64,000 bases of DNA from Notamacropus eugenii (Eukaryota; Chordata; Mammalia; Diprotodontia; Macropodidae): contig NC_092872.1 in assembly GCF_028372415.1 (NCBI RefSeq), positions 263,525,008-263,589,007 on the forward strand. The letters are read 5' to 3'. This document shows positions 10,285 to 22,289 of this stretch, piece after piece; position 1 is the stretch's first letter, and each line of letters starts with the position of its first letter. A program made the translations under genes and the position numbers. Under the pieces are notes generated by a model. That model did not search any database and was not told the DNA's origin. It saw only the letters and a list, made by a program, of their open reading frames with translations.

Positions 10285-11535
10285 GACTTATTCTTTTTTA
10301 AGTTGTTTTTTTTAAGTTTTAAATTTACACAAAAAAACAAATATACAAAGAGTAAAGAAAAGTAAATATTTTAAACTTAAATATTTAAGCTTACATACAA
10401 AATAAGAAGAGAAAAAAAAAGCATTGCCACATGCACAGCAGAACATAAGAGAGGACTGAAAATATTCAGCAATACATTTCCATTTCAAGAAAGTGTATAC
10501 AATATATACTATTCATTATGCCAGAGCTATTCGTCTTCTCTTTGCTTTCTTGTAAGCTTTCTTTTCTTCTCTGCTGCGCACTTTTACTTTGTTCTTTTTT
10601 CTCCCTTCCTTCCCCCCCAAAGAAGGCTATAATTAAGCACAAATGATATTTACACACACACACATGCACAAACACACATATATACACATAAACATACACA
10701 CGTGTGTATACACATACACATAATCATACATTTATACATACATATACTTAGATATCTATACTCATATATATATATAGACTCATACATGTATAGGCATCTA
10801 AATAAGACCCTAATATACTTATTTGTCCTCCATTTCTCTGAGGGTGGATAACCTCCGTCTTCATAACCTGAGATTTTCCATATTTTTCTAAGTCCACCAA
10901 CATGTCATTTGCGACCCCACAGCAATATCCCAATCTTATACTGTCTAGTTATTTTAAATAGTCTAAAACAACATGGATTAATATGGCTGACCCAGTGTAA
11001 GTTCCTTATTTTTCTCTTTTGATTGCATCTATTTTAGCTTTAACTTTGTCTGGGATGATGTAATATTACTACCTCTACTCCTTTTTTCCTAACGAATTCT
11101 ACTCCTGATCTTTATATTTGTGTGCATCCCCTATTTCCTATCCCTCTGGACTCCTTTACTTTATTTATATAATCTGCCTTGCCCTCCTATTACTTAATTT
11201 ACTCCAGCTGAAGGATCCCTTTCTTGTGCTCCCATTTCACTAATTGAAACATCTTTATATACACCTCTTTATCCTATTCCCTCACCTTCCCCTCTGAAAG
11301 TTCCTCCCTTATCTTCTCTCCTTTTGCATTTTTATTTCTTTCTGAATATAGAAGACTTTTATGCCCTTCTAAGAATATATGTATTCCCTCTTAAGCCCAT
11401 TCCCAATGAGAGTAGGGTTCCAGAACTGTCAGCCTCCTCGCTATCAAATTCCTCTGTCAGTTCTTCCTCTTATATTTCATTTGTATAATCACTCTTTGTA
11501 CCTGAGTCTAAATGGTTGACTTATTCTTTCTAAAG
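10285..11535 (-). mobile_element. Ancient minus-strand L1/HAL1-like sequence (candidate)
   Basis: Pyrimidine-rich text with many 'ccctttcttctcc', 'cccattcccaatgagagtagg' and similar phrases resembles the antisense of the purine-rich spacer/3' region of the HAL1 copies here, but is much more diverged. CA/TA simple repeats at about 10655-10800 lie inside it. I cannot assign a subfamily. Confidence 0.4.
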
Positions 11536-12115
11536 TAAATTAGAAAATAAGAAACTATTTGCCTCTCAGACACTGCTAACCAGCAGAAATGTAAAAGATC
11601 TGAATAAATGTAACTGGCAAGGAAAGCAACAGAAACACAGTGAAGAATAGAAAAACCAGTAAATTTCTAAATGTACACATAGTGAAGTGAAGACAGAAGT
11701 TTGGGAGGGATAAAGTGAAGAGTGAGGAGGTATTATGCACAGAACCTGGCAACGCCATGTTTCAGCAGAAAGCTTTTGAGGGACAGAATAGCAACACATT
11801 AGGGTATATAAAAAGGGACAGAGGATTAGGGGGAAAGAGTGGAGTAAATGATGTCCCAAGGTTAAATCAAGACCAACCAGTGAGAGAAAGGTAACCTTTG
11901 CAGTCACAGAAAGATAAAAGTCTACAAGAGAATGAGTAAGAGAGTAAACTTGAAAAGGAAGGGGAAAGGAAGCATACTGCAGTTTGGAGTTGGGAGAAAT
12001 TCCACTGATTAATTTTCCTTTGAATAAAGAAATATGGGCAGTGAAGTGAGATTGAACCATAGACCCCATCACTGAACTTATACACCAAGGAAGTCATTTA
12101 CAAGAATCGAGTCTC
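11536..12115. other. Unassigned segment with TATA-like and AATAAA words
   Basis: No recognised gene or repeat. On the plus strand a TATATAAAA word lies at 11806-11814 and an AATAAA at about 12024. On the minus strand a 168-codon frame (11566-12072) is open but has no domain, biased hydrophobic/Ser-Leu content and no homology that I recognise. It could be a decayed LTR or just unique DNA. Confidence 0.4.
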
Positions 12116-12119
12116 CATA

Positions 12120-12748
12120 TACTCTAAAATACTTATAATATCACTTTTTTATGATATGTAAAATTGGAAACCAAAATTATTAAATCCGTCAATTAAAAGC
12201 TTAATCAAATTTTAATTAAATTTTAAATTAAATTAATTAAATTTAAATTAAACAATAAAACTTAATTAAATTTTAATTAAATCCATCAATTAAAAACATT
12301 AAATCCATCAATTGGGTAATAACTAAATAAATTGGGGCAATAAATGTAATGTAACTACTAGGCTATAAGAAATGAGGTGTATGATGGATCCATAGTAGCA
12401 TGGGAAAATCAATATGAACTGATGCAGAGTGAAGTAAGCAGAGCTAACAAAACATCACAGTACCTCTACCAAATGGAAATAACAATTAAACACCAACAAA
12501 ACAAGTGCAAATGGTACAAAATTATAAAGATCAAGTAAAATTTAATATTTAAAAAAAATTACGAGAAGACATTCCCATCCCACTCCTTTATGGAGCTGGG
12601 GCATTTTCTGTTGACTTTTTTTTCTATGAAAAATATGATTTATCAGACGAGATAAGTCTCCTCCTGAAAGAGGGCAAGAAGGATACATATTATACTATGA
12701 TGATGTAAGGAATAGAAAATATCAAAAATTTGAATTTTTATATTATTT
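12120..12748 (+). mobile_element. L1 3' end fragment
   Basis: Carries L1 3'UTR landmarks: 'aaaattggaaaccaaaatta', 'aactactaggctataagaaatg', and 'atatgaactgatgcagagtg'. It is diverged. An AT-only expansion (about 12178-12315) interrupts the usual 'tccatcaattggg' position. The adjoining HAL1 begins with its T tract at 12750. Confidence 0.75.
12178..12315. repeat. AT-rich expanded tract inside the L1 3' end
   Basis: AATTAAATTTT-type words repeat in both orientations, and 'aaatccatcaatta' occurs three times (near 12183, 12279 and 12300, the first as 'aaatccgtcaatta'). This looks like local duplication of the L1 phrase 'tccatcaatt' with AT slippage between copies. Confidence 0.7.
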
Positions 12749-13572
12749 GTTTTTTTTCAATTCATTTATTTATTTTTAGTTTTCAACATTCATTTCCACA
12801 AGATTTTGAGTTTCAAATTTTCTCCCCATCTCTCCCCACCCACCCCAAAACACCATGCATTCTAATTACATCCCTTCCTTCCCTTATCCCCATCTTCTCT
12901 CTCTCTCTTTTTTTTTTTTTGTAGGGCAAGATAGATTTCTATATTTCTTGTTTCTAGTTACATGCAAAAACAATTCTCAACATTCTTTTCTGAAACTGAG
13001 TTCCAACTTCTCTCCCTTTCTTCCTTCCTCCCCATCCATCCCCACTGAGAAGGCAAGCACTTAAATATATGCTATATATGTGTAGTTTTGCTAAAGACTT
13101 CTATAATAGTCATGTTGTAAAAGACTGACTATATTTCCCTCTATCCTATCCTGCCCTCCCCCATTTACTGAATTCTCTCTTTTGAAGTTATCACTCTCTA
13201 AAAGTGTTTACTTCTAATTACCCCACTCCTCTCATTTGCCCTCCCTTCTATGATCTCCCCACACCCCACTTATCCCCTTCTCCTTTACTTTCCTGTAGTG
13301 CAAAAGAGACATTTATAACAAATTGAGTGTGCATGTTATTTCCTCCTTAAGCCAAATGTGATGAGAGTAAGCTTCACTTTTTCCCTCTCACCTCCCTCTT
13401 TTCCCCTCCATTGGAAAAGCTTCTTCTTGCTTTTTTATGAGAGATAATTAGCCCCATTCCATTTCTCCCTTTCTCCTCCCAATGTATTTCTCTTTCAACC
13501 CTTAATATTATTTTTTAGATATCATCCCTTCCTATTCAACTCACTCTGTGTCCTCTGTTTATATATGTGTGT

Positions 13573-13593
13573 GGGGGGGGGGGGGCGGGGGGG
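13573..13593 (+). repeat. G-run (G13 C G7) in HAL1-3
   Basis: A run of 13 G, one C and 7 G follows a short TG repeat. It occupies the same point of the HAL1 3' region where other copies have 'ctctatgtgtgtgtg', so it is one of several different simple-repeat expansions at a shared seed. Confidence 0.9.
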
Positions 13594-13721
13594 TATAATC
13601 TCTCCAAGTACCCAAATATTGAGAAAAGTTTTAAGAGTTACAAATATTATCTTTCTATGTAGGACTGCAAACAGTTCAACTCTAGTAAGTCCCTTATGAT
13701 TTCTCTTTCTTGTTAACTTTT

Positions 13722-14805
13722 TCAGGCTTCTCTTGATTCTTGTGTTTGAAAGTCAAATTTTCTATTCAGCTCTGGTCTTTTCATCAAGAATGCTTGAAAG
13801 TCTTCTATTTCACTGAATGACCACTTTTTCCCTTGAAGCATTATACACAGTTTTGCTGGGTAGGTGGTTCTTGGTTTTAATTCCAGGTCCTTTGACTTCT
13901 GCAATATTATATTCCAAGCCCTTTGATCCCTTATTGAAAAAGCTGCTAGATCTTGTATCATCCTAATTGTATTTCCACAATTTCCAAATTGTTTCTTTCT
14001 GGCTGCTTGCAATATTTTCTCCTTGACGTGGGAGGTCTGGAATTCGGCTGCAATATTCCTAGGAATTCTTTATTTTTAGATCTCTTTCAGAATGTGATTG
14101 GTGAATTCTTTCAATATTTATTTTACCCTCTAGTTCCAAAATATCAGGGCAGTTTTCCTTGATAATTTCATGAAAGATGATGTCTAGGCTTTTTTTATTA
14201 TAGTTCTCAGCTAGTCCCATAATTTTTAAATTGTCTCTCCTGGATCTATTTTCCAGGTCAGTTGTTTTTGCAATGAGATATTTTACATTGTCTTATATTT
14301 TTTTCCTTCTTTTAGTTTTGTTTTGTAATTTCTTAATTTCTCATAAAGTCATTAGCTTCCATCTGCTCCATTCTTATTTTTAAAGAACTATTTTCTTCAG
14401 TGAGCTTTTGAACCTCCTTTTCCATTTGGCTAATTCTGCTTTTTAAAATATTCTTCTCTTCATTGACTTTTTGGGCCTCTTTTTCATTTGAGTTAGTCTA
14501 TTTTTAAAGGTGTTAACTTCTTTAGCATTTTTTGGGTCTCATTTAGCAAGCTGTTGACTTGTTTTTCATGATTTTCTTGCAATGCTCTCACATCTCTTCC
14601 AATTTTTCCTACACCTCTGTTACTTAATTTTCAAAATCCCTTTTGAGCTCTTCCAAGGCCTGAGACCATTGCTTATTTATTTTGAAGGTTTGATTTTTAG
14701 GTTTTCCTCTGATGATATGCATTGTTCTTCCTCATCCAAATGAATGGAGAAAAATACCTGCTCAACAAGAAAGCAGTCTTCTATTGTCTTTTTATTTTTT
14801 TCTTT
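13722..14805 (-). pseudogene. HAL1-3 ORF1 remnant
   Basis: Minus-strand translation from 14012 down to 13722 gives a clean C-terminal domain (for example QAARKKQFGNCGNTIR, then EIEDFQAFLMKRPELNRKF), ending at a stop after TQESREA. Upstream, RRM and coiled-coil text continues to about 14805 but in changing frames with stops. The product would be an L1-type RNA-binding protein; this copy cannot make it. Confidence 0.8.
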
Positions 14806-15465
14806 TTTGAGCAAGTTCTTTGTCAAGAGGAGGGTATACTATGGGGACTTGTAAGTGCTCAGTTCCTTCAAGTTGGCATAATCAGGGGAGAGGACTGACC
14901 TGCACTTTGATCTGGGAGAAACTCCAAGCACTCTTTTCTGCAAGTAGAATTTCCTCTCCAAAAGGTCTGCCAGCTCCATCGGCCAGCATTCCTCCTCACC
15001 CCACGGCCACCATTCAGAGCTGAGATTAAGATTTGCTGCTCAGTTCTCTCAGAGTCTTTAGGCCAGGGCTCCACCAATGAAAGCTGCCACTGCCTGGGGC
15101 TGGGACTAGACCACTATGTTCCCTTCTCATCGAAGTGAAAGAACTTTCTCACTGACCTTTGAAACTGTCTTTGACTTTTGTGAGTTGAAGAATCTGGGAC
15201 CTACAGCTGCTGCAAGAGGTGCCTTGAAGCCTGCTCCAATCCTGTCCTTGCTGCAGCCTGCTAAAGACTTGGCCACACACCCCTCCTCATCCCCTGCAAT
15301 AGACCTTTCCTGTTGGACTTTCAGGGTACCTTGGCCTGGAAATTTCTTTCACTCCGTCATTTTGTGACTTTTGCTACTCTAGAATTTGTTTAGAGTCATT
15401 TTTTACAGATATTTTATGGACTGTGGGAGGAGAGCCTCAAGAGGTGTGTCCTTCTACTCTGCCAG

Positions 15466-16249
15466 TTTGTGAAGAAATTAAAGTTTTTAAAAATTTAAAA
15501 ATTTGTATTATTTAGTTTTAATTTATTGTTTAATTTAATTTAATAATTTAAAAATTTAAATTTTAAGAAAAATCCATTTTCTGAATATAATATAATCATC
15601 TTTTCTATTATCTATCCAATCTGAATGCTAGTTTCTTAACCTAATACTAAAATACAATGACAATGGCTCCTAAACTGGTTGATGGGCCTTTTGGAAGCTC
15701 TCTGATAGAATTTGGTCCAGAGTTTTACAGAATGAGAGGGAATAGTTAGGCTTTTATTTTCTTCAATGAAGACCTGCTCAATGTTAATGAAAATCATGAA
15801 AGAAGCAGACTAATAAGCATTTATGTCACTTATCATGTTCCATGGACTTAATTGTAATTGTTCTTTCATTATTTAATGAATGATTCATTTACATGAAGTT
15901 TCATTCATTCACTGATCTTCAGCAGCCAGTGGTTAATATAACAATGAGCATGTTCTTATTGCTTGAAAAGAGAAAAGATGATAAATTTTATTCCATAACC
16001 TGTGAGATGTTATTTGAACCAATGTTTTCTGAATTCAGTCAGTCTAGAATGCAGTCAGTTAACAAAATTATTGGTACCTACTATGTGAAAAAACAAATGA
16101 ACGCTTATCTAGATGCTTTGCATTAAAAAAAAATGATCTTTGACTTCATGGACTACGAATTGTACAACTACATAAACAGACAATCATAAAAAAATGAACA
16201 TATAACCAGTTAATAACACAATAACATAGTGAAAATAATATATTTATTT
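15466..16249. other. AT-rich and unclassified sequence
   Basis: 15480-15570 is almost pure A/T with 'tttaaaaattt' palindromic words. The 77-codon frame at 15893-16126 overlaps a faint L2/MIR3-like tail phrase ('attggtacctactatgtg') and is not protein-like. Confidence 0.5.
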
Positions 16250-16480
16250 TTAAATTTGGGAGACCTGGCCTTGTGGCTTAGGAATTAGATGATGTTGGGC
16301 AATTAATTTAACTCTTCTGTTACTTTGTTTTCTCATTGTCATCTGTAAATTGAGGATACATTAATGCTCACATTACCTACCTTTCTCTTTATACACATAC
16401 ACACACATAGACATACACATACACACACATGGACACACACACATATGTATATATATATATATACATACATATATATGTGT
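16250..16480 (+). repeat. MAR1/MIR-like SINE fragment followed by a CA/TA repeat
   Basis: 16255-16390 reads as the middle of a CORE-SINE in sense orientation ('tgggcaattaatttaactcttctgttactttg', 'tcatctgtaaattgaggata'). 16391-16480 is a CA then TA simple repeat. Confidence 0.55.
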
Positions 16481-17180
16481 ATAAAATATGGGGATTTCAG
16501 TGGATGTGGTCTTATATGAAGAGTCAGAGAGATGCAGACTGATGGATTACATCAGTTCCAGGAACTTCTGTTATGAAAACTTCCATCATTGAATCTGTTC
16601 AGAAATTTATCTGCATGTTATAGTCTTTGATCATAGTCTGCAAGTACTGAGAGAGAGTTGACTTTGGTTATAACATAGCTACATGGTTACACAGCCAACA
16701 TATTTGAGAGACAGCACTCAAAAATTGATCTTCCAGACACTTAGCCTGGCCCTCTATCCCCTACACCTTGTTGTATCTTGCTATATAGATGTCAGTCATT
16801 ACTCTTATTCCCCATGTTTTTTACATACTGACTCATCTAATAATAATAACATAACACAACATGTAGTAAATACTAAATACATCATATACTCATTGGCTTC
16901 AATGGAATTCTAGAAAAAAAGATTGTTCTGTGCTAAGGCAGTTGAACGGATTGTCTGTCATTGAACGTTAGGAGTTTTAGGCCATCTAGGTTGCCTGTGT
17001 GATGTGACAACTTCAAAAAATGTACTCATAATGAGAATAGGAAGCATTTTCCTCTGTGATCCAATTATGTACATACATATGTCTAATAATTTCATAGTAA
17101 ATGAATTTGTCACTTTTTATTATTTTCAGTTACAGTAACTAATTTGATCATTTCAAGGTTTAGAATAAAAGGTACAGGGC
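16481..17180. other. Gene-free sequence
   Basis: No recognised gene or repeat. The 76-codon frame at 16683-16913 contains an AAT/AAC-rich end and no domain. Confidence 0.5.
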
Positions 17181-17182
17181 AT

Positions 17183-17408
17183 AGGAGTAGCTAGGTAGTA
17201 CAGTGCTGGAACTGATGTCAGAAGGATTCATTGTCCCAAGTTCAAACCCTGTTTGCCTTAGTTCCTTATCTGTAGAATGAAATGGAGAAGAAAATGGCAA
17301 ACTACAACAATGTCTTAGCCAAAAACGAACAAACAAACAAACAAAACAAAACAAAAAACCAAATGGGTCTTGAAGAGTCAGACACAAAAGAAATGACTGA
17401 ATAATGAC
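17183..17408 (+). mobile_element. RTE-tailed marsupial SINE
   Basis: Sense orientation: 'agctaggtagtacagtgctgg' start, 'caagttcaaaccctgtttgcc', 'ttatctgtagaatgaaatggagaagaaaatggcaaact', then 'gaagagtcagacacaaaagaaatgactgaa', the RTE-type 3' end, read in parts. An (AAAC)n/(CAAA)n insertion lies at about 17330-17360. Such SINEs are moved by RTE enzymes sharing the 3' end. Confidence 0.8.
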
Positions 17409-17789
17409 AAATGGTAGCTAGAGGGCCACTCAGTATTAGGAAAAGCTATATTCCTTGTCTTCGTTCTTACCTCTACTGTCTGTCTAAATATGAACATGTC
17501 ACTTAGCCTTTCAGTTACTCAGCAACCTGTCCAAAATCTGTTTCAACGGAGATAACAATCTGAGAACACAGGAACTTTTTTTTTACAGTGGTAGATCCCT
17601 ACCTTGGTGAAATCATGTAGCTGAATCCATCAAAATAACTAGAAATATGTAGATTATCTTATTATTAAGTACAAAATTCACACTGTTTAATTAACATTTG
17701 TTCTTATCTCTGAGGCCATGCATTATTTATAAATATAAAATTAATATCTATAATTGAAATCCATGTGACAAATAATTTGTTTTGCCAAT

Positions 17790-18180
17790 GTTAGTGTATA
17801 GAACTCTGTATTTGGAATCAGAAAGCAGTTTGAATTTTTGTTCTATTACTTTCTACCGACATAACACTAGATAAATCACTTGACTTATTTGGTCTTGTTT
17901 CTTCACGTGTAAAATGAGCAATTTGACATAGAGGACCTCAAAGTCTCTATCTGTGTCTAGAATTCCGTGACTTATATATTACATTCTTATTCACAATTGA
18001 GCAACTTTCCCGGCTATCATATCTTTCCATCCCTGACATCACCCTGTAAGATGATGTGATGTCATATCAGTGTTGTAGATGAGGAATGTGAGGTTCTTAA
18101 AGACAAAGTGATTGTCCAGGTAAATCTACATCAGAACCACGATTTGAACAGGATGTTTCCTGGTTTTGAACCTAGTGTAT
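17790..18180. repeat. Two MIR-like fragments
   Basis: 17795-17985 is plus-oriented ('gtatttggaatcagaaagcag', 'agataaatcacttgactt', 'ttcacgtgtaaaatgagcaat'). 18045-18180 is minus-oriented ('gttgtagatgaggaatgtgagg', 'gtgattgtccaggtaaatct'). Both are strongly diverged. Confidence 0.55.
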
Positions 18181-18949
18181 GTTTTTTTTTTTTAATTTAT
18201 TGGCTTTGTCTTGTTTACTTTCTCCCCCTCCCCAACTACATACTTCTAGGTTTCTCAGTTCTACCCTGATACATTTCCTGGTACTTCATTCACAGTTAAG
18301 TAAGCCTTCCCTTTGTATTTCTTAAAGTCCCCCATGTATTAGCATGCATTATATTAGATATTCACATTATTATCAAAAGACAAATTACCATGGTTATATT
18401 TTGAATAGATTTTACCCATTAGGACCTAAAGTTTAATCATTAAGAAACCAATTTAACTGCCTATTTCTAAATCATAAAAAGCCTTTCAAATATGTTGAGC
18501 TTTACTATGGAACACTATTAATAGTTACATTTACAATGCCTTAGAAAAGTTGATGAGGGCCCCTTAAATTCATTATTTCCCAATTTTTGTGTACTCTTAA
18601 TAGCCCATTTGTCCTACTGTATCGTGACATTTCCATTAATACTTATATTTTAAATTACTTCAATGAAATGTTTCAAAGCACCAGGAAAATAGAAGGTGCC
18701 TTCTATTCACTTAGAGCTATTGTTGCTGACATGGAAAAAAAGTGGAGAGAGCTTGTAATTCAACAATTTGCAGATACCAAAGGCATTAGGAACATGGAGT
18801 ATTTCACAAATTAATCATTTGAACTTAGTCTTAGATGATACCTGAAACCTAGAGCTTTCCTGGTTGGTGAAACAGCTCATGGTAAGAGAATAGGAGAAAA
18901 CATAATAGGAGAAATCATTTTTGGAAGTGACCTTCTCTACCCTCTAGGT
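18181..18949. other. Gene-free sequence after a short T tract
   Basis: A run of 12 or more T at about 18183-18194 is followed by pyrimidine-rich text. A 75-codon frame at 18587-18814 shows no known motif. No exon signals are convincing. Confidence 0.45.
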
Positions 18950-19090
18950 CAGTGTTCTTAACCTTTTTGTGTCAGTGACCCCATAAAAAAGTCTGATGAA
19001 GCCTCCTTGTCAGAAAAAAATTCTAGATCAATAAAATAAAATGTGTAGGATTGCAGAGGAACTTAATTAAAATTGATATGTCACCTTTAA
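18950..19090 (+). mobile_element. hAT-like DNA transposon fragment (candidate)
   Basis: CAGTGTTCTTAACCTTTTTG at 18950 resembles the terminal inverted repeat of hAT/Charlie-type MITEs (CAGTGGTTCTCAACC-like). The following 'gtcagtgaccccataaaaaagtctgatgaag' resembles the body of such repeats. I could not find the matching right terminus, so only one end is supported. Confidence 0.45.
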
Positions 19091-20239
19091 AGCATTAACA
19101 AAATCATGGACCTATATTTAGAGCATCTACTTTCATGAAGTATCTTAATGTCATGTCAATGCAAATCTGCAGCATGAGAGGGCAGGCACAAAAACTAATC
19201 TAGCCTTCTCAGTACTAAAGGCTCCATCTTGTCCAAGAATGTGATGTTCCTTCTGTATTCTACTCTTACAGATCATATGTGTCATGTTAAACCATATGTG
19301 TTCACTTGCAAATACTTCATTTTAAGAGGGCAGTGATTAGCTAGAAAGCTTCCTGAGGATGTTAATCAGTTTATTTAAGGATGGCATTATCAAGCCATAA
19401 AAGGAATGATTAGCTAAGAGAAAGTACAATTGCATATGAAGAATGAATAAAAAAAATTCGTTAGGTTCTTACTGTGGACTAAGTATGGTGCTAATCACTG
19501 AGGATGCAAATGAAAAATATGAAATATGAAGGTCTAAAGGAATTTATATTCTAAGAAGATAGATACTACCTATAGAAGAATTTTTATTTAAGAAGTTGAA
19601 GGGATGATGAATATACTCTTCAGGTATAGAATGCCATACCTTTAGCAGGAGCATTGATAGAAATGATTTCATTATATTTTCTGAACTAGAAAAGAGGTCA
19701 TGGAAGTATACAGGCAAAAAAAAATACACATATACATACATCCATGCATACATATATACACATATACAACATATTCTTAGAATAGAAATTCTAGGAACAA
19801 ATAGGTTAATGACTCCATTTAACCTATGAACGAGAAAACTTATTTGGAGCCACGATAGCTATCTGAAAGCATTTGAACTGCAATAGTATGGAAGAAATTT
19901 AAACTTGTACTCCTAGACTTCCAAAGACAGAATTTAATGAGATGAATGAAAATTCCAATCAGGCTGATTTAGACCTATTGAAAGGAAATACCTGCTACCA
20001 ACTGGAGATATTTAAAATAAAATAGATCATGTCAGAAGGTGGTGCCTTCACACATAATGAAAGTCTTTAAGTAAAAACTAGTTCACTTACAAAATAGTTT
20101 ATATAGGAAATCTTGGTTAGATAGAGGTTGAGTAGATGACCTCTCAGTAATGGCCAACTAAGAGATTTTGCAATTTTCTGATCTGTAATGATAATCAAAA
20201 TGACAAGAACATATTAAGCATACTTTACACTTTGGCATT
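19091..20239. other. Gene-free sequence with an L2/MIR3-like tail
   Basis: 19455-19560 reads like an L2/MIR3-type 3' segment ('gttcttactgtggactaagtatggtgctaatcactgagg' in pieces). 19720-19770 is an eroded CA/TA repeat. No gene. Confidence 0.45.
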
Positions 20240-20530
20240 AATTCATTTACTCTTCCCTTTCACTCACATCTTTAATCCTTGAAACAACTTTGGGAGCTAG
20301 AAAATACGACTATAATTACATTACTTTTTACAAATGAGAAAATTGGGCATCATAGAAGGGAAATGAGTTTCAGAGAGTCTTCATGCTCCCTATTATCATT
20401 GATGAAGTACTTGATTTGAAGTCATGAAGTCTTGACTTAGAATTCCGCACCAGAAACTTGCTAGCTCTGTTACACTGAGTATCAGAACCTCTCCAGATCT
20501 CAATCTATTAAATGGTAATATTAAAATTTT
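20240..20530. repeat. Two MIR-like fragments in opposite orientation
   Basis: 20255-20375 is minus-oriented ('ttgaaacaactttgggagct', 'tttttacaaatgagaaaattg'). 20405-20525 is plus-oriented ('tgaagtcatgaagtcttgactt', 'gctagctctgttacactgag'). Both old. Confidence 0.5.
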
Positions 20531-20639
20531 GCTCTCAATGAACTAAACTTTTTCTTTTTATGATAAATCCATGAACCTAAAATTCACAATCTTCCCCCTG
20601 GACAACTGCCTTGTGTCAAAATGGTTTGCTTAACTCAAT

Positions 20640-21210
20640 GAAACTCAAAGGGTTACCCAAGATGGATAGATCATTTTAGAGAGTTCTGACAAAAGTCATC
20701 CACTGAAGAAGGAAAAAGCAAATCACTCCCATATCTTTGCCAATAAAACCCCATGGACAGTATTAAAATGCTAAAAGATATGACACCAGAAGATAATATC
20801 CTAAGATTGAAAGCTGTCCAACATGTAACTGAGGAAGAGCAGATGACAACCACAAGTAGTTCCAGAAAGAATGAAGCTCAGCTATGGATGTGCTTGCTGA
20901 TGGAAGAAAAGACCAGTGCTATAAAGACCAATATTGCATAGGAAGCTGTAATGTAAGATCTATGAATCAAGGTAAGCTGGATATTGTCAGGCAAGTGGTG
21001 GAAAGATTAAATGTTGACTTCTTGGGTGTCCATACATTTAAATTGATGAGAATGAGAAATAAATTTAAATGGATTATCATCAGAAATAATACTGTGGGCA
21101 AGAATTCATTTAAAAAATAGAGTAGCCCTCATAGTCAATAAAAGGGTGAGCAGATCAGGACTGGGATATACTGGTCAGAGTCAGACATGACTGAATGACT
21201 GAATAACAAA
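20640..21210 (+). mobile_element. RTE non-LTR retrotransposon, internally deleted
   Basis: The 5' part carries 'gaagaaggaaaaagcaaatca' and 'ccccatggacagtattaaaatg'. These are followed by the start of the RTE endonuclease and, directly after it, by the RTE 3' end 'cagagtcagacatgactgaa'. A full RTE is over 3 kb, so nearly all of the endonuclease remainder and the reverse transcriptase is missing here. Confidence 0.75.
20884..21120 (+). pseudogene. RTE endonuclease N-terminal remnant
   Basis: Translation gives IGSCNVRSMNQGKLDIVRQ and then RLNVDFLGV, matching the start of the AP-type endonuclease of RTE elements, including the Asn of the N-V-R-S motif. The usual SELKW block that follows is changed to HTFKL, and the frame ends at a stop at 21120. 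It is a small part of a polyprotein of about 1000 residues. Confidence 0.75.
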
Positions 21211-22289
21211 ATTTCCTTTAAAGGCACATCAAGTACAAGGCATGACGGAGTACCAGTGGATTTGGGTCATCTTTCAAAGACTTAGAGAAAACTCTATGTC
21301 AAAATCATTCCAGGATTTAGGTATGATTTTCTGACTTGGAAATTGGATTAGAGAGAGAAAATGGGCACTTTTCTTAATGAAGAAATGGGGGAGCAGGGGA
21401 GGAATTAGGATCAAAACCAAGTCTCTTTGTTTTGAATATTTGTTTTGCAATGCTTTCAAATCTGTTGCAAAGTGAAATATCCATCTTATCCATGGGGGGA
21501 AAATATTTCTAAATCTTTGGTATATTTTAATCATGCAAAATCTTTGCATATATGTTTCCACGTGCTAGCTTTCAGCCCCAGGCCACCCTACCAATTTGAT
21601 TGAAAAGGTGTGTGAAAATAGGAGTTTCTACTTTTCTATACCTTCTGTGATGATTTATATGTATATTTTTTCTTTTTGATTAAAATTGAAAACAGGTGAT
21701 GCAGTGGAAAGCATAAGCATTGAAATTATAATTCAATGATACTGGAGAAAATTGCAGCAATATTCTTTGCTTCTAGTCATGTTCACTAACAGTATACCAG
21801 TATTGCAATTTAATTGCCAATATTACAAAGAGAAGAATCTTAGATAAATTTTTTAGCTTTTCTATGTCTGCTTCCTTAACTATAAACAAAGAGGTTGAAG
21901 TCAGCAACATTTCTTTGAGCTTTTAGTTATAAATTTTGTTTTCTAGGCTTCAAGTTTTTCCCTCCAATAACAATTGTTTAGTAAACCATGGGAATATTGT
22001 AATTATATTTGTAACAAATTGCCTGTTCATGATTTAGGTGCTTGTGGAGTCAATCTTTCTTACTTCTACTTATTATCAATCATAAATTATAGGTTTCAGC
22101 AATGTAGGCCTCTGTCTCAGTTATTTTTTTATCAGAGTAAATTTCTTAAATGTTTTCTTAAAAAAATAAGGGTATTGACTTCAGAAAAAGTAGATATTGA
22201 GTTTAGAAATAACCAATATAGTTTCATTTTCAGAAGATAGTCTATTCTCCCTTGCCAAATCTTGTTATTTCAATCTTTATATCATCTTT
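21211..22289. other. Gene-free AT-rich sequence
   Basis: No recognisable gene or repeat. Frames at 21274-21561 (minus) and 21974-22240 (plus) have no domain signatures. Confidence 0.5.

Larger units (their letters stand above)
12750..15465 (-). mobile_element. HAL1-type half-LINE-1, degraded copy (HAL1-3)
   Basis: Minus-strand element with the same order as the two better-preserved copies at 27211-29958 and 52478-55390: T tract (its poly(A) tail), about 1 kb of pyrimidine-rich 3' region on the plus strand, ORF1, then a GC-richer 5'UTR. No ORF2 lies between ORF1 and the tail. It is more diverged than those two, so it is older. The 5' end fades at 'ctactctgccag', where other copies read 'ctgccatcttggctcc'. 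No convincing target-site duplication. Confidence 0.8.

Noticed and set aside
11566..12072. 168-codon minus-strand frame
   Set aside because: It is open but shows no domain, no signal peptide or membrane topology that makes sense, and no recognised family. Kept only as an unassigned block.
12741..15514. Possible target-site duplication for HAL1-3 (TATTATTT words on both sides)
   Set aside because: The right-hand word lies about 40 bp beyond the visible element end, and the surrounding DNA is so AT-rich that such matches are expected.
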